Assembly (NCBI GenBank): GCA_035490315.1
Contig: DATHET010000008.1
Span: forward strand, 1-51,191
Direction: 5' to 3'
From: JADJQU01 sp035490315
Lineage (GTDB): Bacteria > Planctomycetota > UBA1135 > GCA-002686595
DNA length: 51,191 bases
Shown: positions 42,657-49,401 of the stretch, piece by piece
Numbering within the stretch: position 1 is the stretch's first letter
Layout: every line of letters begins with the position of its first letter
The notes under the pieces: generated by a model
The model's input: the letters and a program-made list of their open reading frames with translations, nothing else
Database searches by the model: none
What the model was told of the DNA's origin: nothing
Translations under genes and position numbers: made by a program

Positions 42657-44861
42657 TCACGGACAGGTCGAATACTCCAATCCATTCGTGAGGGTCGAAT
42701 TGTTCGGCACCGAGAAGCCGTTGTCGCGGCCCCAGAACTGGCAATCGACCACGGTTCCGGCGACTTGCAGCGCAGGGTGCGGATGCCCGCCGATCTGGCC
42801 CAGCGCGAACGAGTTCATGTCGATCAGGTAGATGCCGCTGCAGTTGTTGCCGAAGGGCGCGCCGGCGGAATTCAGCGCCGTCGAGCGCCGCACCGGAGCG
42901 GCAACGCACAGGAATCCGTTCTGGAACGGCAAGCTCGCGCGGCCAGTGACGCCGTACATCAAGAGGCCGGGCTGATTGTTGCGGACGTTCGAGCCCAGGA
43001 CGAGGAAGCCCGCGCCCGCGGTGGCGCTCGGCGTACCCAACGAAGAAATCGACGGCGTGCAGCCGATGGAATTGACCTTCGCCGTGCAGTACGCGACCGG
43101 CGTCCCCGTACAGCCGCTGGAGGACGAAACGAAGGACTTCATCAGCGACACGCCGCTGTTGCCTTGCTTGTCGACCGAGCGCACGAGGTAGTCGATCGGA
43201 CCGACCACCGTTCCCGGGATGGCGCCGCGGAAGATCTGACCGGCCGAGCTCTGCATCGGCACCGAGACGAACAGACCGCCGTTGACGCGGTACTCGAGCG
43301 TCGTCGTGTTGTACCAGTTGATGTAGTACGGCGCGTTGTCGTAGACCTGGGCGCGCACGATGGTCGGCGTGAGGCTGGCCGTGCGGTTGGGAGCCTGCTC
43401 CACATTCGGGATCACGGCAGCCCAGTTGTCGGCCGTCCCGTTCTGGTTCTGCAGGTACCACTCCGCAACACCGCTGTCGTTGGCGACGAATACGTCCGTG
43501 TCACCGTCGCCGTCGACGTCGCAGCAGTCCGCGTCGAGGGAAGTCGTGTTGTCGACAGGGAGCAGGTTCGTGACGTTCGCCAAGGGGAAGGCTCCGCCCA
43601 CGAAATCGTTGCGATACAACCGCTCCTGGCCCGGGAAATTCGCGATGAACACGTCGAGGTCGCCGTCCTGGTCGAAATCGAAGAGATCGGATTCGCTCTC
43701 GTCGGCGCCCGAGTTCACGACCAGAGTCAGGTTCGTATAGGCGCCGCTGCCCGTGTTCGTCAGGGTCTCGTCGGTGAATTGGCCTCCGCCTACGCGCCAG
43801 CTGAGCCCGTAGATGTCGAGATCACCGTCCTTGTCCATGTCCCCCATTTCCTGCTCGTAGTGACCATCCCCGGTGGCATAGCCCACGGGAAACGAGGCGC
43901 CGGTCATGTCGAAGAAGAACGAGAGCACGCCGCCGTTCTCCTGATAGCGATTCAGGAACATCCGCGGCGGATTTGCGCGCGAGCCATGCAGGAGATCGAG
44001 ATCGAGATCGCCGTCGACGTCGCCGAACTCGATGTCCAGGCCATTGGAGGCGACGTCGCAATTGTTTCCCGTCGCATCGAGCGTATTCGCGGCTTGCGCG
44101 CCCGAGGCCCAGATGCCTGGTTGGCCGTTCGCGATCGGCGGAGTGGAGAGCTGGAACCCGGAGGGATTGAATTCCTCGAACTTGCCGGAGCCATTGTTGA
44201 GGAACAAGCGCGTGGGAACGTTGCCGGTGAATGCAGGTCCGTAGCTCGAGTGGACGAGGTCGAGGTCGCCGTCGTTGTCGATGTCACCGAAGTCGGAGTC
44301 GCAGCACCAGTCGACGAACCCTCCACCGGGAAGCGTTTGAATCAGGGGCATCGAAGAGAAGGTCGTCGTGCCGTTGTTGATTCCCAGGTTCAGCCAACGA
44401 GCGGAAGTCTGGTCCTGGTAGAAGCCCGACGCTCCGCCCTGCGCCCCGCCCATGTTGATCCACCAGCGACTTGGCTGGTTCTGGACGCTCGAAGTCGTCG
44501 AGGTGTGCAGGTCCAGGTCGCCGTCCGCATCGATGTCCGCGAATTCGATGTCGCGCGCATCGCTGAGGATTGCCGGAAAGCGCGTCGGAGTCTGGTCCTG
44601 GAACACGCCCAGAGTTCCACCCTGGACTCCGCCCATGTTGACCCAGACGCGATTCTGCTCGTTGCCGGAGTCGCCGCCGTCGGCGAAGACAGCGTCCCAA
44701 TCCCCGTCGCCGTCGATGTCACCGAAGTCGACGTTCTCGGTGTGGCCAACGGCGGTCGTCGGGACGTTCGTCGTGTTGTGCGTGAACTGCGCCGATGCGG
44801 TACCGGCGAAGGCGAGGGTGAGCAGGCACGACAAGGGCAAGCAGCGCGGCGTGTGGACCAT
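42657..44861 (-). CDS. Secreted FG-GAP/VCBS seven-repeat protein with clade-specific C-terminal domain (copy 1)
   Basis: 734 residues. Signal peptide (LSCLLTLAFAGTASA) then seven Asp-rich calcium-loop repeats: DIDGDGDWDAVFA, DIDADGDLDLHTS, DIDNDGDLDLVHS, DVDGDLDLDLLHG, DMDKDGDLDIYGL, DFDQDGDLDVFIA and DVDGDGDTDVFVA. Seven such units fit a seven-bladed beta-propeller of integrin type. A region of beta-strand linker (about 500-600) and the shared C-terminal domain (YCTAKVNSIGC, VDCQFWGRDNGF, LEYSTCP) follow. It is a close paralogue of the next gene. AGGAGG lies eight bases before the ATG. Probably cell-surface or extracellular. Confidence 0.85.
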   Translation of the reverse strand: MVHTPRCLPLSCLLTLAFAGTASAQFTHNTTNVPTTAVGHTENVDFGDIDGDGDWDAVFADGGDSGNEQNRVWVNMGGVQGGTLGVFQDQTPTRFPAILSDARDIEFADIDADGDLDLHTSTTSSVQNQPSRWWINMGGAQGGASGFYQDQTSARWLNLGINNGTTTFSSMPLIQTLPGGGFVDWCCDSDFGDIDNDGDLDLVHSSYGPAFTGNVPTRLFLNNGSGKFEEFNPSGFQLSTPPIANGQPGIWASGAQAANTLDATGNNCDVASNGLDIEFGDVDGDLDLDLLHGSRANPPRMFLNRYQENGGVLSFFFDMTGASFPVGYATGDGHYEQEMGDMDKDGDLDIYGLSWRVGGGQFTDETLTNTGSGAYTNLTLVVNSGADESESDLFDFDQDGDLDVFIANFPGQERLYRNDFVGGAFPLANVTNLLPVDNTTSLDADCCDVDGDGDTDVFVANDSGVAEWYLQNQNGTADNWAAVIPNVEQAPNRTASLTPTIVRAQVYDNAPYYINWYNTTTLEYRVNGGLFVSVPMQSSAGQIFRGAIPGTVVGPIDYLVRSVDKQGNSGVSLMKSFVSSSSGCTGTPVAYCTAKVNSIGCTPSISSLGTPSATAGAGFLVLGSNVRNNQPGLLMYGVTGRASLPFQNGFLCVAAPVRRSTALNSAGAPFGNNCSGIYLIDMNSFALGQIGGHPHPALQVAGTVVDCQFWGRDNGFSVPNNSTLTNGLEYSTCP

Positions 44862-44941
44862 GGCCTGAGCCTCCTGAGGCTGGAACCGGAAGTTGCGAGC
44901 TTCGACGACTGATTCGTTGTACTGCCTCGCGTCGAAAAGTG

Positions 44942-45053
44942 GAGTACGGAGCCAGGTGAAATCGTCCGGAGTCGTGATGGCAGCTCGCGCGCCGCTCTAG
45001 CGGCGCGCGAGCTGCCATCACGACTCCGGACGATTTCACCTGGCTCCGTACTC
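44942..45053. repeat. Long perfect palindrome D (55-bp stem, 2-nt loop)
   Basis: Arms 44942-44996 and 44999-45053 are exactly complementary, loop CT. The outer arm starts GAGTACGGAGCCAGGTGAAA. The stop codon of VCBS copy 2 (45052-45054) overlaps its right edge by two bases. It lies between the two tandem VCBS genes, 80 bases upstream of copy 1, and probably ends the copy 2 transcript. Confidence 0.97.
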
Positions 45054-47253
45054 ATGGACAGACGAGATACTCGAGGCCGTCCGACAAGGTCGAGTTGTTC
45101 GGCACTGGGAAGCCGTTGTCGCGACCCCAGAACTGGGTATCGACGATCGTTCCAACCACCGTCAGGTAACCCGCGGGAAAACCGCCGAGTCCACCGACCG
45201 CGAACAGGTTCATGTCGATCGAGTAGATCCCGCTGCAGTCGCTCGTCGGCAGGGGCGATCCGCCGGAGTTGAGCGGAATCGAGCGCTTGATCGGGGAACG
45301 AAGGCAGAGCAGGCCGCCTTGGAACTGCGTCGCGGCCCGGCCGCCGCTCGTGTACAGCAAGAGACCTGGTTTGACGTTGCGCACGTTCAAGCCCTTGACC
45401 ACGAAACCGGATCCGGCCGTCGCGCTCGGAGTGCCCGTCGACGCGATCGCCGGCGTGCAGCCGAGGCTGTTGACCTTCGCCGTGCAGTACACGACCGACG
45501 AGCATCCGCCGGGAGTCGAGGTGAACGACTGGATCGTCGAGACGCCGACATTGCCCTGCTTGTCCGTGGATCGCACGCGGTAGTCGATCGCACCGACCAG
45601 CGCTCCCGGGATCTCCCCGCGAAAGATCTGGCCGGCCGAGCTGCGCATCGCGACCGAAAGGAACTGGCCGCCGTTTACCCGGTACTCGAGCGCGGTCGCG
45701 TTGTACCAGTTGATGTAATACGGCGCATTGTCGTAGACCTGTGCGCGCACGATCGTCGGAGCGGGGCCCGCGCTCCGATTGGGAGCTTGATCCAGCTTCG
45801 GAATCGCGGGAGCCGACGTGTCGGCGATCCCGTTCTGGTTCTGGAGGTACCACTCCGCCGTGTTGCTGTCGTTGGCGACGAATACGTCCGTGTCGCCATC
45901 GCCATCGACGTCGCAGCAATCGGCGTCGAGGGAAGTCGTGCTGTCGACGGGCAGCAGGTTCGTCACGTTGACCAACGGGAACGCTCCTCCTGCGAAATCG
46001 TTGCGATACATGCGCTCCTGGCCAGGGAAGCTCGCGATGAAGACGTCGAGGTCGCCGTCCTGGTCGAAGTCGAAAAGGTCGGACTCGTTCTCGTCGGCGC
46101 CCGAGGTCGCTACCTGCGTGACGTTCCCGTAGACGCCGTTGCCCGTGTTCGTCAGCGTGTCGTCGAACAGTCCGCTCAAGCTCGAGAGCCAGTCGAGCCC
46201 GTAGATGTCGAGGTCGCCGTCCTTGTCCATGTCCCCCATTTCCTGCTCGTAGTGACCCGCGCCCGTGGAATACCCCGCGGGGAACAACGCGCCGGTCATG
46301 TCGAAGAAGAACGAGAGGACACCTGCGTTCTCTTGCAGCCGATTCAGGAACATGCGCGGTGGATTGCCGCGAGCTCCGTGCAGGAGATCGAGGTCGAGAT
46401 CGCCGTCGACGTCGCCGAAGTCGATGTCGAGCGCGTCGGAGGAGATATCGCAGTTGGCTCCGGTCGAATTGACCGTGTTCGCTGTCTGCGTGCCCGAAGC
46501 CCAGAGCCCGAGCTGACCGTTCGAGATCGTCGGATTGGAAAGCTGGAGCCCGGAGGGATTGAACTCCTCGAACTTGCCGGCACCGTCGTTGAGGAACATC
46601 CGAGTCGGGCTGTTCCCGCCGAAAAACGCGCCGTAGGTCGAGTGCACGAGATCGAGGTCGCCGTCGTTGTCGATGTCGCCGAAGTCGGAATCGCAACACC
46701 AGTCGAAGAAGCCCCCGCCGGGAATCACCTGGCTGGCCGGCAGCGACGAGAGGATGGTCGTGCCGTTGTTGACTCCCAGGTTGACCCAGCGCGTTCCCGT
46801 CTGGTCCTGGAAGAATCCCACGGTTCCTCCCTGCGCTCCGCCCATGTTGACCCACCAGCGGCTCGGCTGGTGAACCACCGTCGAAGTCGTCGAGAGGTGC
46901 AGGTCGAGATCCCCGTCGTTGTCGATGTCGCCGAACTCGATATCGCGCGCGGTGCTCAAGAAGGCCGGGATGCGCGTCGAGGTCTGATCCTGGAAGACGC
47001 CGACTGTCCCGCCCTGGACCCCGCCCATGTTGACCCAGACGCGGCTCTGCTGATTGCCGGAGTCACCGCCGTCGGCGAATACCGCGTCCCAGTCGCCGTC
47101 GCCGTCGATGTCGCCGAAATCGACGTTCTCGGTGTAGCCGACGGGGGCGGTCGGGACGCTGGTCGTGTTGCGGGTGAACTGCGCCGAGGCCTGGCCGGCG
47201 AAAGTGACGATCAGCAAACCCAGGAAAGACGCGTGGCGCGAGGCGTGGAGCAT
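45052..47253 (-). CDS. Secreted FG-GAP/VCBS seven-repeat protein with clade-specific C-terminal domain (copy 2)
   Basis: 733 residues, near-equal length and order to copy 1: signal peptide (LGLLIVTFAGQASA), the same seven Asp-rich loops (for example DIDNDGDLDLHLS and DVDGDGDTDVFVA), the linker (VRAQVYDNAPYYINWYN) and the shared C-terminal domain (YCTAKVNSLGC, VDTQFWGRDNGF, LEYLVCP). It is a tandem duplicate of copy 1 that has diverged. GGGAG precedes the ATG by about a dozen bases. Palindrome E lies in its upstream region and palindrome D at its stop. Confidence 0.85.
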   Translation of the reverse strand: MLHASRHASFLGLLIVTFAGQASAQFTRNTTSVPTAPVGYTENVDFGDIDGDGDWDAVFADGGDSGNQQSRVWVNMGGVQGGTVGVFQDQTSTRIPAFLSTARDIEFGDIDNDGDLDLHLSTTSTVVHQPSRWWVNMGGAQGGTVGFFQDQTGTRWVNLGVNNGTTILSSLPASQVIPGGGFFDWCCDSDFGDIDNDGDLDLVHSTYGAFFGGNSPTRMFLNDGAGKFEEFNPSGLQLSNPTISNGQLGLWASGTQTANTVNSTGANCDISSDALDIDFGDVDGDLDLDLLHGARGNPPRMFLNRLQENAGVLSFFFDMTGALFPAGYSTGAGHYEQEMGDMDKDGDLDIYGLDWLSSLSGLFDDTLTNTGNGVYGNVTQVATSGADENESDLFDFDQDGDLDVFIASFPGQERMYRNDFAGGAFPLVNVTNLLPVDSTTSLDADCCDVDGDGDTDVFVANDSNTAEWYLQNQNGIADTSAPAIPKLDQAPNRSAGPAPTIVRAQVYDNAPYYINWYNATALEYRVNGGQFLSVAMRSSAGQIFRGEIPGALVGAIDYRVRSTDKQGNVGVSTIQSFTSTPGGCSSVVYCTAKVNSLGCTPAIASTGTPSATAGSGFVVKGLNVRNVKPGLLLYTSGGRAATQFQGGLLCLRSPIKRSIPLNSGGSPLPTSDCSGIYSIDMNLFAVGGLGGFPAGYLTVVGTIVDTQFWGRDNGFPVPNNSTLSDGLEYLVCP

Positions 47254-47344
47254 GGGCCTGAACTCCCGAGGCAGGAACCAGACGAGGCGGGCTTCGAGGA
47301 CACTCTCTGTTCTATCGCTCGGCGGCGAAAAACGTAACGGGTCC

Positions 47345-47445
47345 GGAGTCAGATGAATTCGTCGGGAGTGGTGATGGCACCCCGGCGCGCCGCTGCGCTG
47401 CGCGCCGGGCTGCCATCACCACTCCCGACGAATTCATCTGACTCC
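47345..47445. repeat. Long palindrome E (46-bp stem, 9-nt loop)
   Basis: Arms 47345-47390 and 47400-47445 with one C:C mismatch (47380/47410). Outer arm GGAGTCAGATGAATTCGTCG. Unlike the other copies it lies between two divergent gene starts (VCBS copy 2 and the ArsR gene), so it is not at a gene 3' end. Its right end is three bases from the arsR -35 box. Confidence 0.95.
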
Positions 47446-47448
47446 TAA

Positions 47449-47476
47449 TTGACATATAAGCGAGTGCTTATATACT
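47449..47476 (+). promoter_or_regulatory. Near-consensus promoter with operator for the ArsR operon
   Basis: TTGACA (47449-47454), 16-base spacer, TATACT (47471-47476). The ATG is at 47484, seven bases past the -10, so the mRNA is probably leaderless. A perfect 8-bp inverted repeat ATATAAGC-GAGT-GCTTATAT (47454-47473) fills the spacer, a typical place for self-repression by an ArsR dimer. Confidence 0.75.
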
Positions 47477-47483
47477 TCGAGAC

Positions 47484-47807
47484 ATGCCGCCTGCAGCCTC
47501 GAAGGACGTGTTCCGCGCCGTCGCCGATCCGACGCGGCGGCGGATCCTCGATCTGCTCGCCGAATCGGAGCAATCCGTCGGCGAGCTCGTCCTGCGTTTT
47601 TCGATGTCCCAGCCGGCGATTTCGCAACACCTGCGCGTCCTCTACGACGCCGGCCTCGTGGGCCGACATCGTGAAGGACGGCTCAAGAAGTACCGGCTGC
47701 GGCCGGAGCGCTTGCGCAGGGTTCACGACTGGTCGGCGCACTACGCGCACTTCTGGACCGACAAGCTGGGCGCCCTCGGGCGCTACCTCGACAAACCGGA
47801 TCACTGA
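47484..47807 (+). CDS. ArsR-family transcriptional regulator
   Basis: 107 residues. Winged helix-turn-helix: FRAVADPTRRRILDLLAES, then SVGELVLRFSMSQPAISQHL (recognition helix) and wing GRHREGRLKKYRLRPERL. The metal-sensing Cys pair of ArsR/SmtB sensors (ELCVCDL) is absent, so it probably does not sense metal. It belongs to the group often paired with SRPBCC/AHSA1 proteins, as here. A leaderless start is likely; no ribosome site precedes the ATG. The inverted repeat in its promoter is its likely own operator. Confidence 0.9.
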   Translation: MPPAASKDVFRAVADPTRRRILDLLAESEQSVGELVLRFSMSQPAISQHLRVLYDAGLVGRHREGRLKKYRLRPERLRRVHDWSAHYAHFWTDKLGALGRYLDKPDH

Positions 47808-47815
47808 GCAGGAAC

Positions 47816-48271
47816 ATGGCACGAACCCTCGTCTTCGACGTCGACTACCCGCACCCGCCCGATCGAGTCTGGGCTGCGATCACTTCGTCCGCCGCGATCG
47901 GCGAATGGCTCATGGCGAACGACTTCGCGCCCGAGCTCGGACGGCGCTTCCAGCTCCGGGCCAAGCCTATGCCCGGGTGGAGCGGCATCGTCGACTGCGA
48001 GGTCGTCGAGCTCGAGCCTCCGGGGCGGATGGTCTGGCGCTGGAAGTCGGATCACATCGACACGACGGTGAGCTTCACGCTTGTCCCGACCCCGACGGGC
48101 ACGCGGCTCCACCTCGTCCACGACGGATTCCGCGGCCCGCGCGGACACTTCGTGAGCTGGATGATGCGCGGCTGGAAGGGAATCCTGCGCAAGCGTCTGC
48201 ACGGCGTCCTCGAGCGTTTCGAAACGATCGTCGAAGGCACGGCGCTGACGCCGGCGAGGAGCTGCCGATGA
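47816..48271 (+). CDS. SRPBCC/AHSA1-domain protein
   Basis: 151 residues, one START-like SRPBCC fold: FDVDYPHPPDRVWAAITSSA, IGEWLMANDF, EPPGRMVWRWKSD, TRLHLVHDGFRGP and a C-terminal helix MRGWKGILRKRLHGVLERFE. The family binds hydrophobic ligands; AHSA1-like members are often paired with ArsR regulators and sometimes respond to stress or small molecules. ATG at 47816, eight bases after the ArsR stop. It overlaps the next gene by four bases (ATGA). Confidence 0.88.
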   Translation: MARTLVFDVDYPHPPDRVWAAITSSAAIGEWLMANDFAPELGRRFQLRAKPMPGWSGIVDCEVVELEPPGRMVWRWKSDHIDTTVSFTLVPTPTGTRLHLVHDGFRGPRGHFVSWMMRGWKGILRKRLHGVLERFETIVEGTALTPARSCR

Positions 48272-48480
48272 AATCGGACTACTGGAATGTCGACGACGAG
48301 CAGGTCACCCTGAAGACAGGCAAGCCGCTCGAGCACTGGCGCAAGCTGCTCGATCGCTTCGACGCGGCGAGCAAGAAGTCGAATGAGGTCGTCGCGCACC
48401 TGCAGGAGGAGCACGGGGTGCCGCGCTACTGGGCCAGGACGCTGACGACTCGGTACTTGAAGCAGAAGGCGGGCGGTTGA
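48268..48480 (+). CDS. DUF4287-like small protein
   Basis: 70 residues. The stretch VTLKTGKPLEHWRKLLDRF and VVAHLQEEHGVPRYWARTL match the DUF4287 pattern. Function unknown. It overlaps the SRPBCC gene by ATGA and is the last gene of the ArsR operon, ending 17 bases before palindrome F. Confidence 0.75.
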   Translation: MKSDYWNVDDEQVTLKTGKPLEHWRKLLDRFDAASKKSNEVVAHLQEEHGVPRYWARTLTTRYLKQKAGG

Positions 48481-48497
48481 GGTCGAGACGCGGGTAC

Positions 48498-48596
48498 GGA
48501 GTCAGGTGACTTCGTCCGGAGTCTTGTGGCTGGTTTTGCCTGCGCTGCGCGCGGGCGAAACCAGCCACACGACTCCGGACGAAGTCACCTGACTCC
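48498..48596. repeat. Long palindrome F (48-bp stem, 3-nt loop)
   Basis: Arms 48498-48545 and 48549-48596, loop TGC, with one T:C mismatch (48524/48570) and two T-G pairs (48537/48557, 48541/48553). Outer arm GGAGTCAGGTGACTTCGTCC. It sits between convergent genes; the pseudouridine synthase stop (48585-48587) lies inside its right arm. Likely bidirectional terminator. Confidence 0.95.
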
Positions 48597-49334
48597 AGGA
48601 CCACGCGGCGCGGGGCGGTGGAACAACTCCACCTCGGCGCGGGTCAGCGGTCGCGACTTGCCGCTGGCCAGCTCGCCCAGTGCGAGCGCGCCGATCGAAA
48701 TGCGCTTGAGCGAGCGCACGCGGCCGCCGACCGCGCGCACCATCCGCCGGACCTGCCGATTGCGGCCTTCGCTGATCGTGATCTCGAGGATCGACGTCGC
48801 GCCGACGTCGCGCAATCGCGTCACCACCGCGGGCCGCGTCGGGCCGTCCTCGAGCTCGACGCCGCGGCGCAGGCGCTCGATCCCCTCTTCATCGAGGCGC
48901 GGCGCGACCTCCGCGCGGTAGGTCTTGGGCACGTGGCGCTCGGGGCTGGTGACGGCCTCGGCCCAGTCCGTGTCGTTGGTGAGCAGCAGGAGGCCGCTGG
49001 TGTCGCGATCGAGCCTCCCGACGGGGACGACCCACACATCGAGCTCGCCGAGCAGGTCGTAGACCGTGCGCCGCGCCTGGGGGTCGCCGTGGCTCGTCAA
49101 CACGCCCTTGGGCTTGTTGAGCGCCAGGTATACGCGCGACTTCGTGGACAAGCGCCGGCCGTCGACCTCGAGCTGGTCGCGCGACATGTCGACCCACTGC
49201 TCCGCGGTTCGCGCCGTGGTGCCGTTGACGCGCACGCGGCCCGCCGCGATCCATTCGCGAGCGACGTTGCGCGAGCAGATTCCCGCTCGCGACAGGGCGC
49301 GATCGAGCGTTTTCTTGTTCGATTCAGGCCCCAT
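48585..49334 (-). CDS. Pseudouridine synthase, RsuA/RluB family
   Basis: 249 residues. An N-terminal S4 RNA-binding domain (LDRALSRAGICSRNVAREWI, then VRVNG) is followed by the catalytic domain with LNKPKGVLTS and GRLDRDTSGLLLLTND (catalytic Asp). The ending SEGRNRQVRRMVRAVGG is typical of this family, so it modifies a ribosomal RNA uridine (RluB- or RsuA-like; which one is unclear). ATG at 49334 was chosen over an upstream TTG at 49367. The last residues GPGVR and stop TGA are encoded by palindrome F. Confidence 0.9.
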   Translation of the reverse strand: MGPESNKKTLDRALSRAGICSRNVAREWIAAGRVRVNGTTARTAEQWVDMSRDQLEVDGRRLSTKSRVYLALNKPKGVLTSHGDPQARRTVYDLLGELDVWVVPVGRLDRDTSGLLLLTNDTDWAEAVTSPERHVPKTYRAEVAPRLDEEGIERLRRGVELEDGPTRPAVVTRLRDVGATSILEITISEGRNRQVRRMVRAVGGRVRSLKRISIGALALGELASGKSRPLTRAEVELFHRPAPRGPGVR

Positions 49335-49401
49335 GGAGAGCAGCGGCTTCCCAGCCCCGCGGGGCAAAGACTAACCTTCTCCACAGTCGCTCGTGACATC
49401 C

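Noticed and set aside
40920..44912. A 1330-codon plus-strand frame across the kinase and VCBS copy 1
   Set aside because: It is antisense to the kinase and VCBS genes, which have strong domain motifs, and runs through palindrome C; no family resemblance seen.
44390..46855. An 821-codon minus-strand frame spanning both VCBS genes
   Set aside because: It is out of frame with the VCBS repeats, Arg-rich, and crosses palindrome D and the copy 1 start; a shadow of the real genes.
47484..47807. Metal sensor controlling the czc block
   Set aside because: The ArsR protein lacks the sensing cysteines, lies more than 20 kb away, and is in an operon with SRPBCC and DUF4287 genes.
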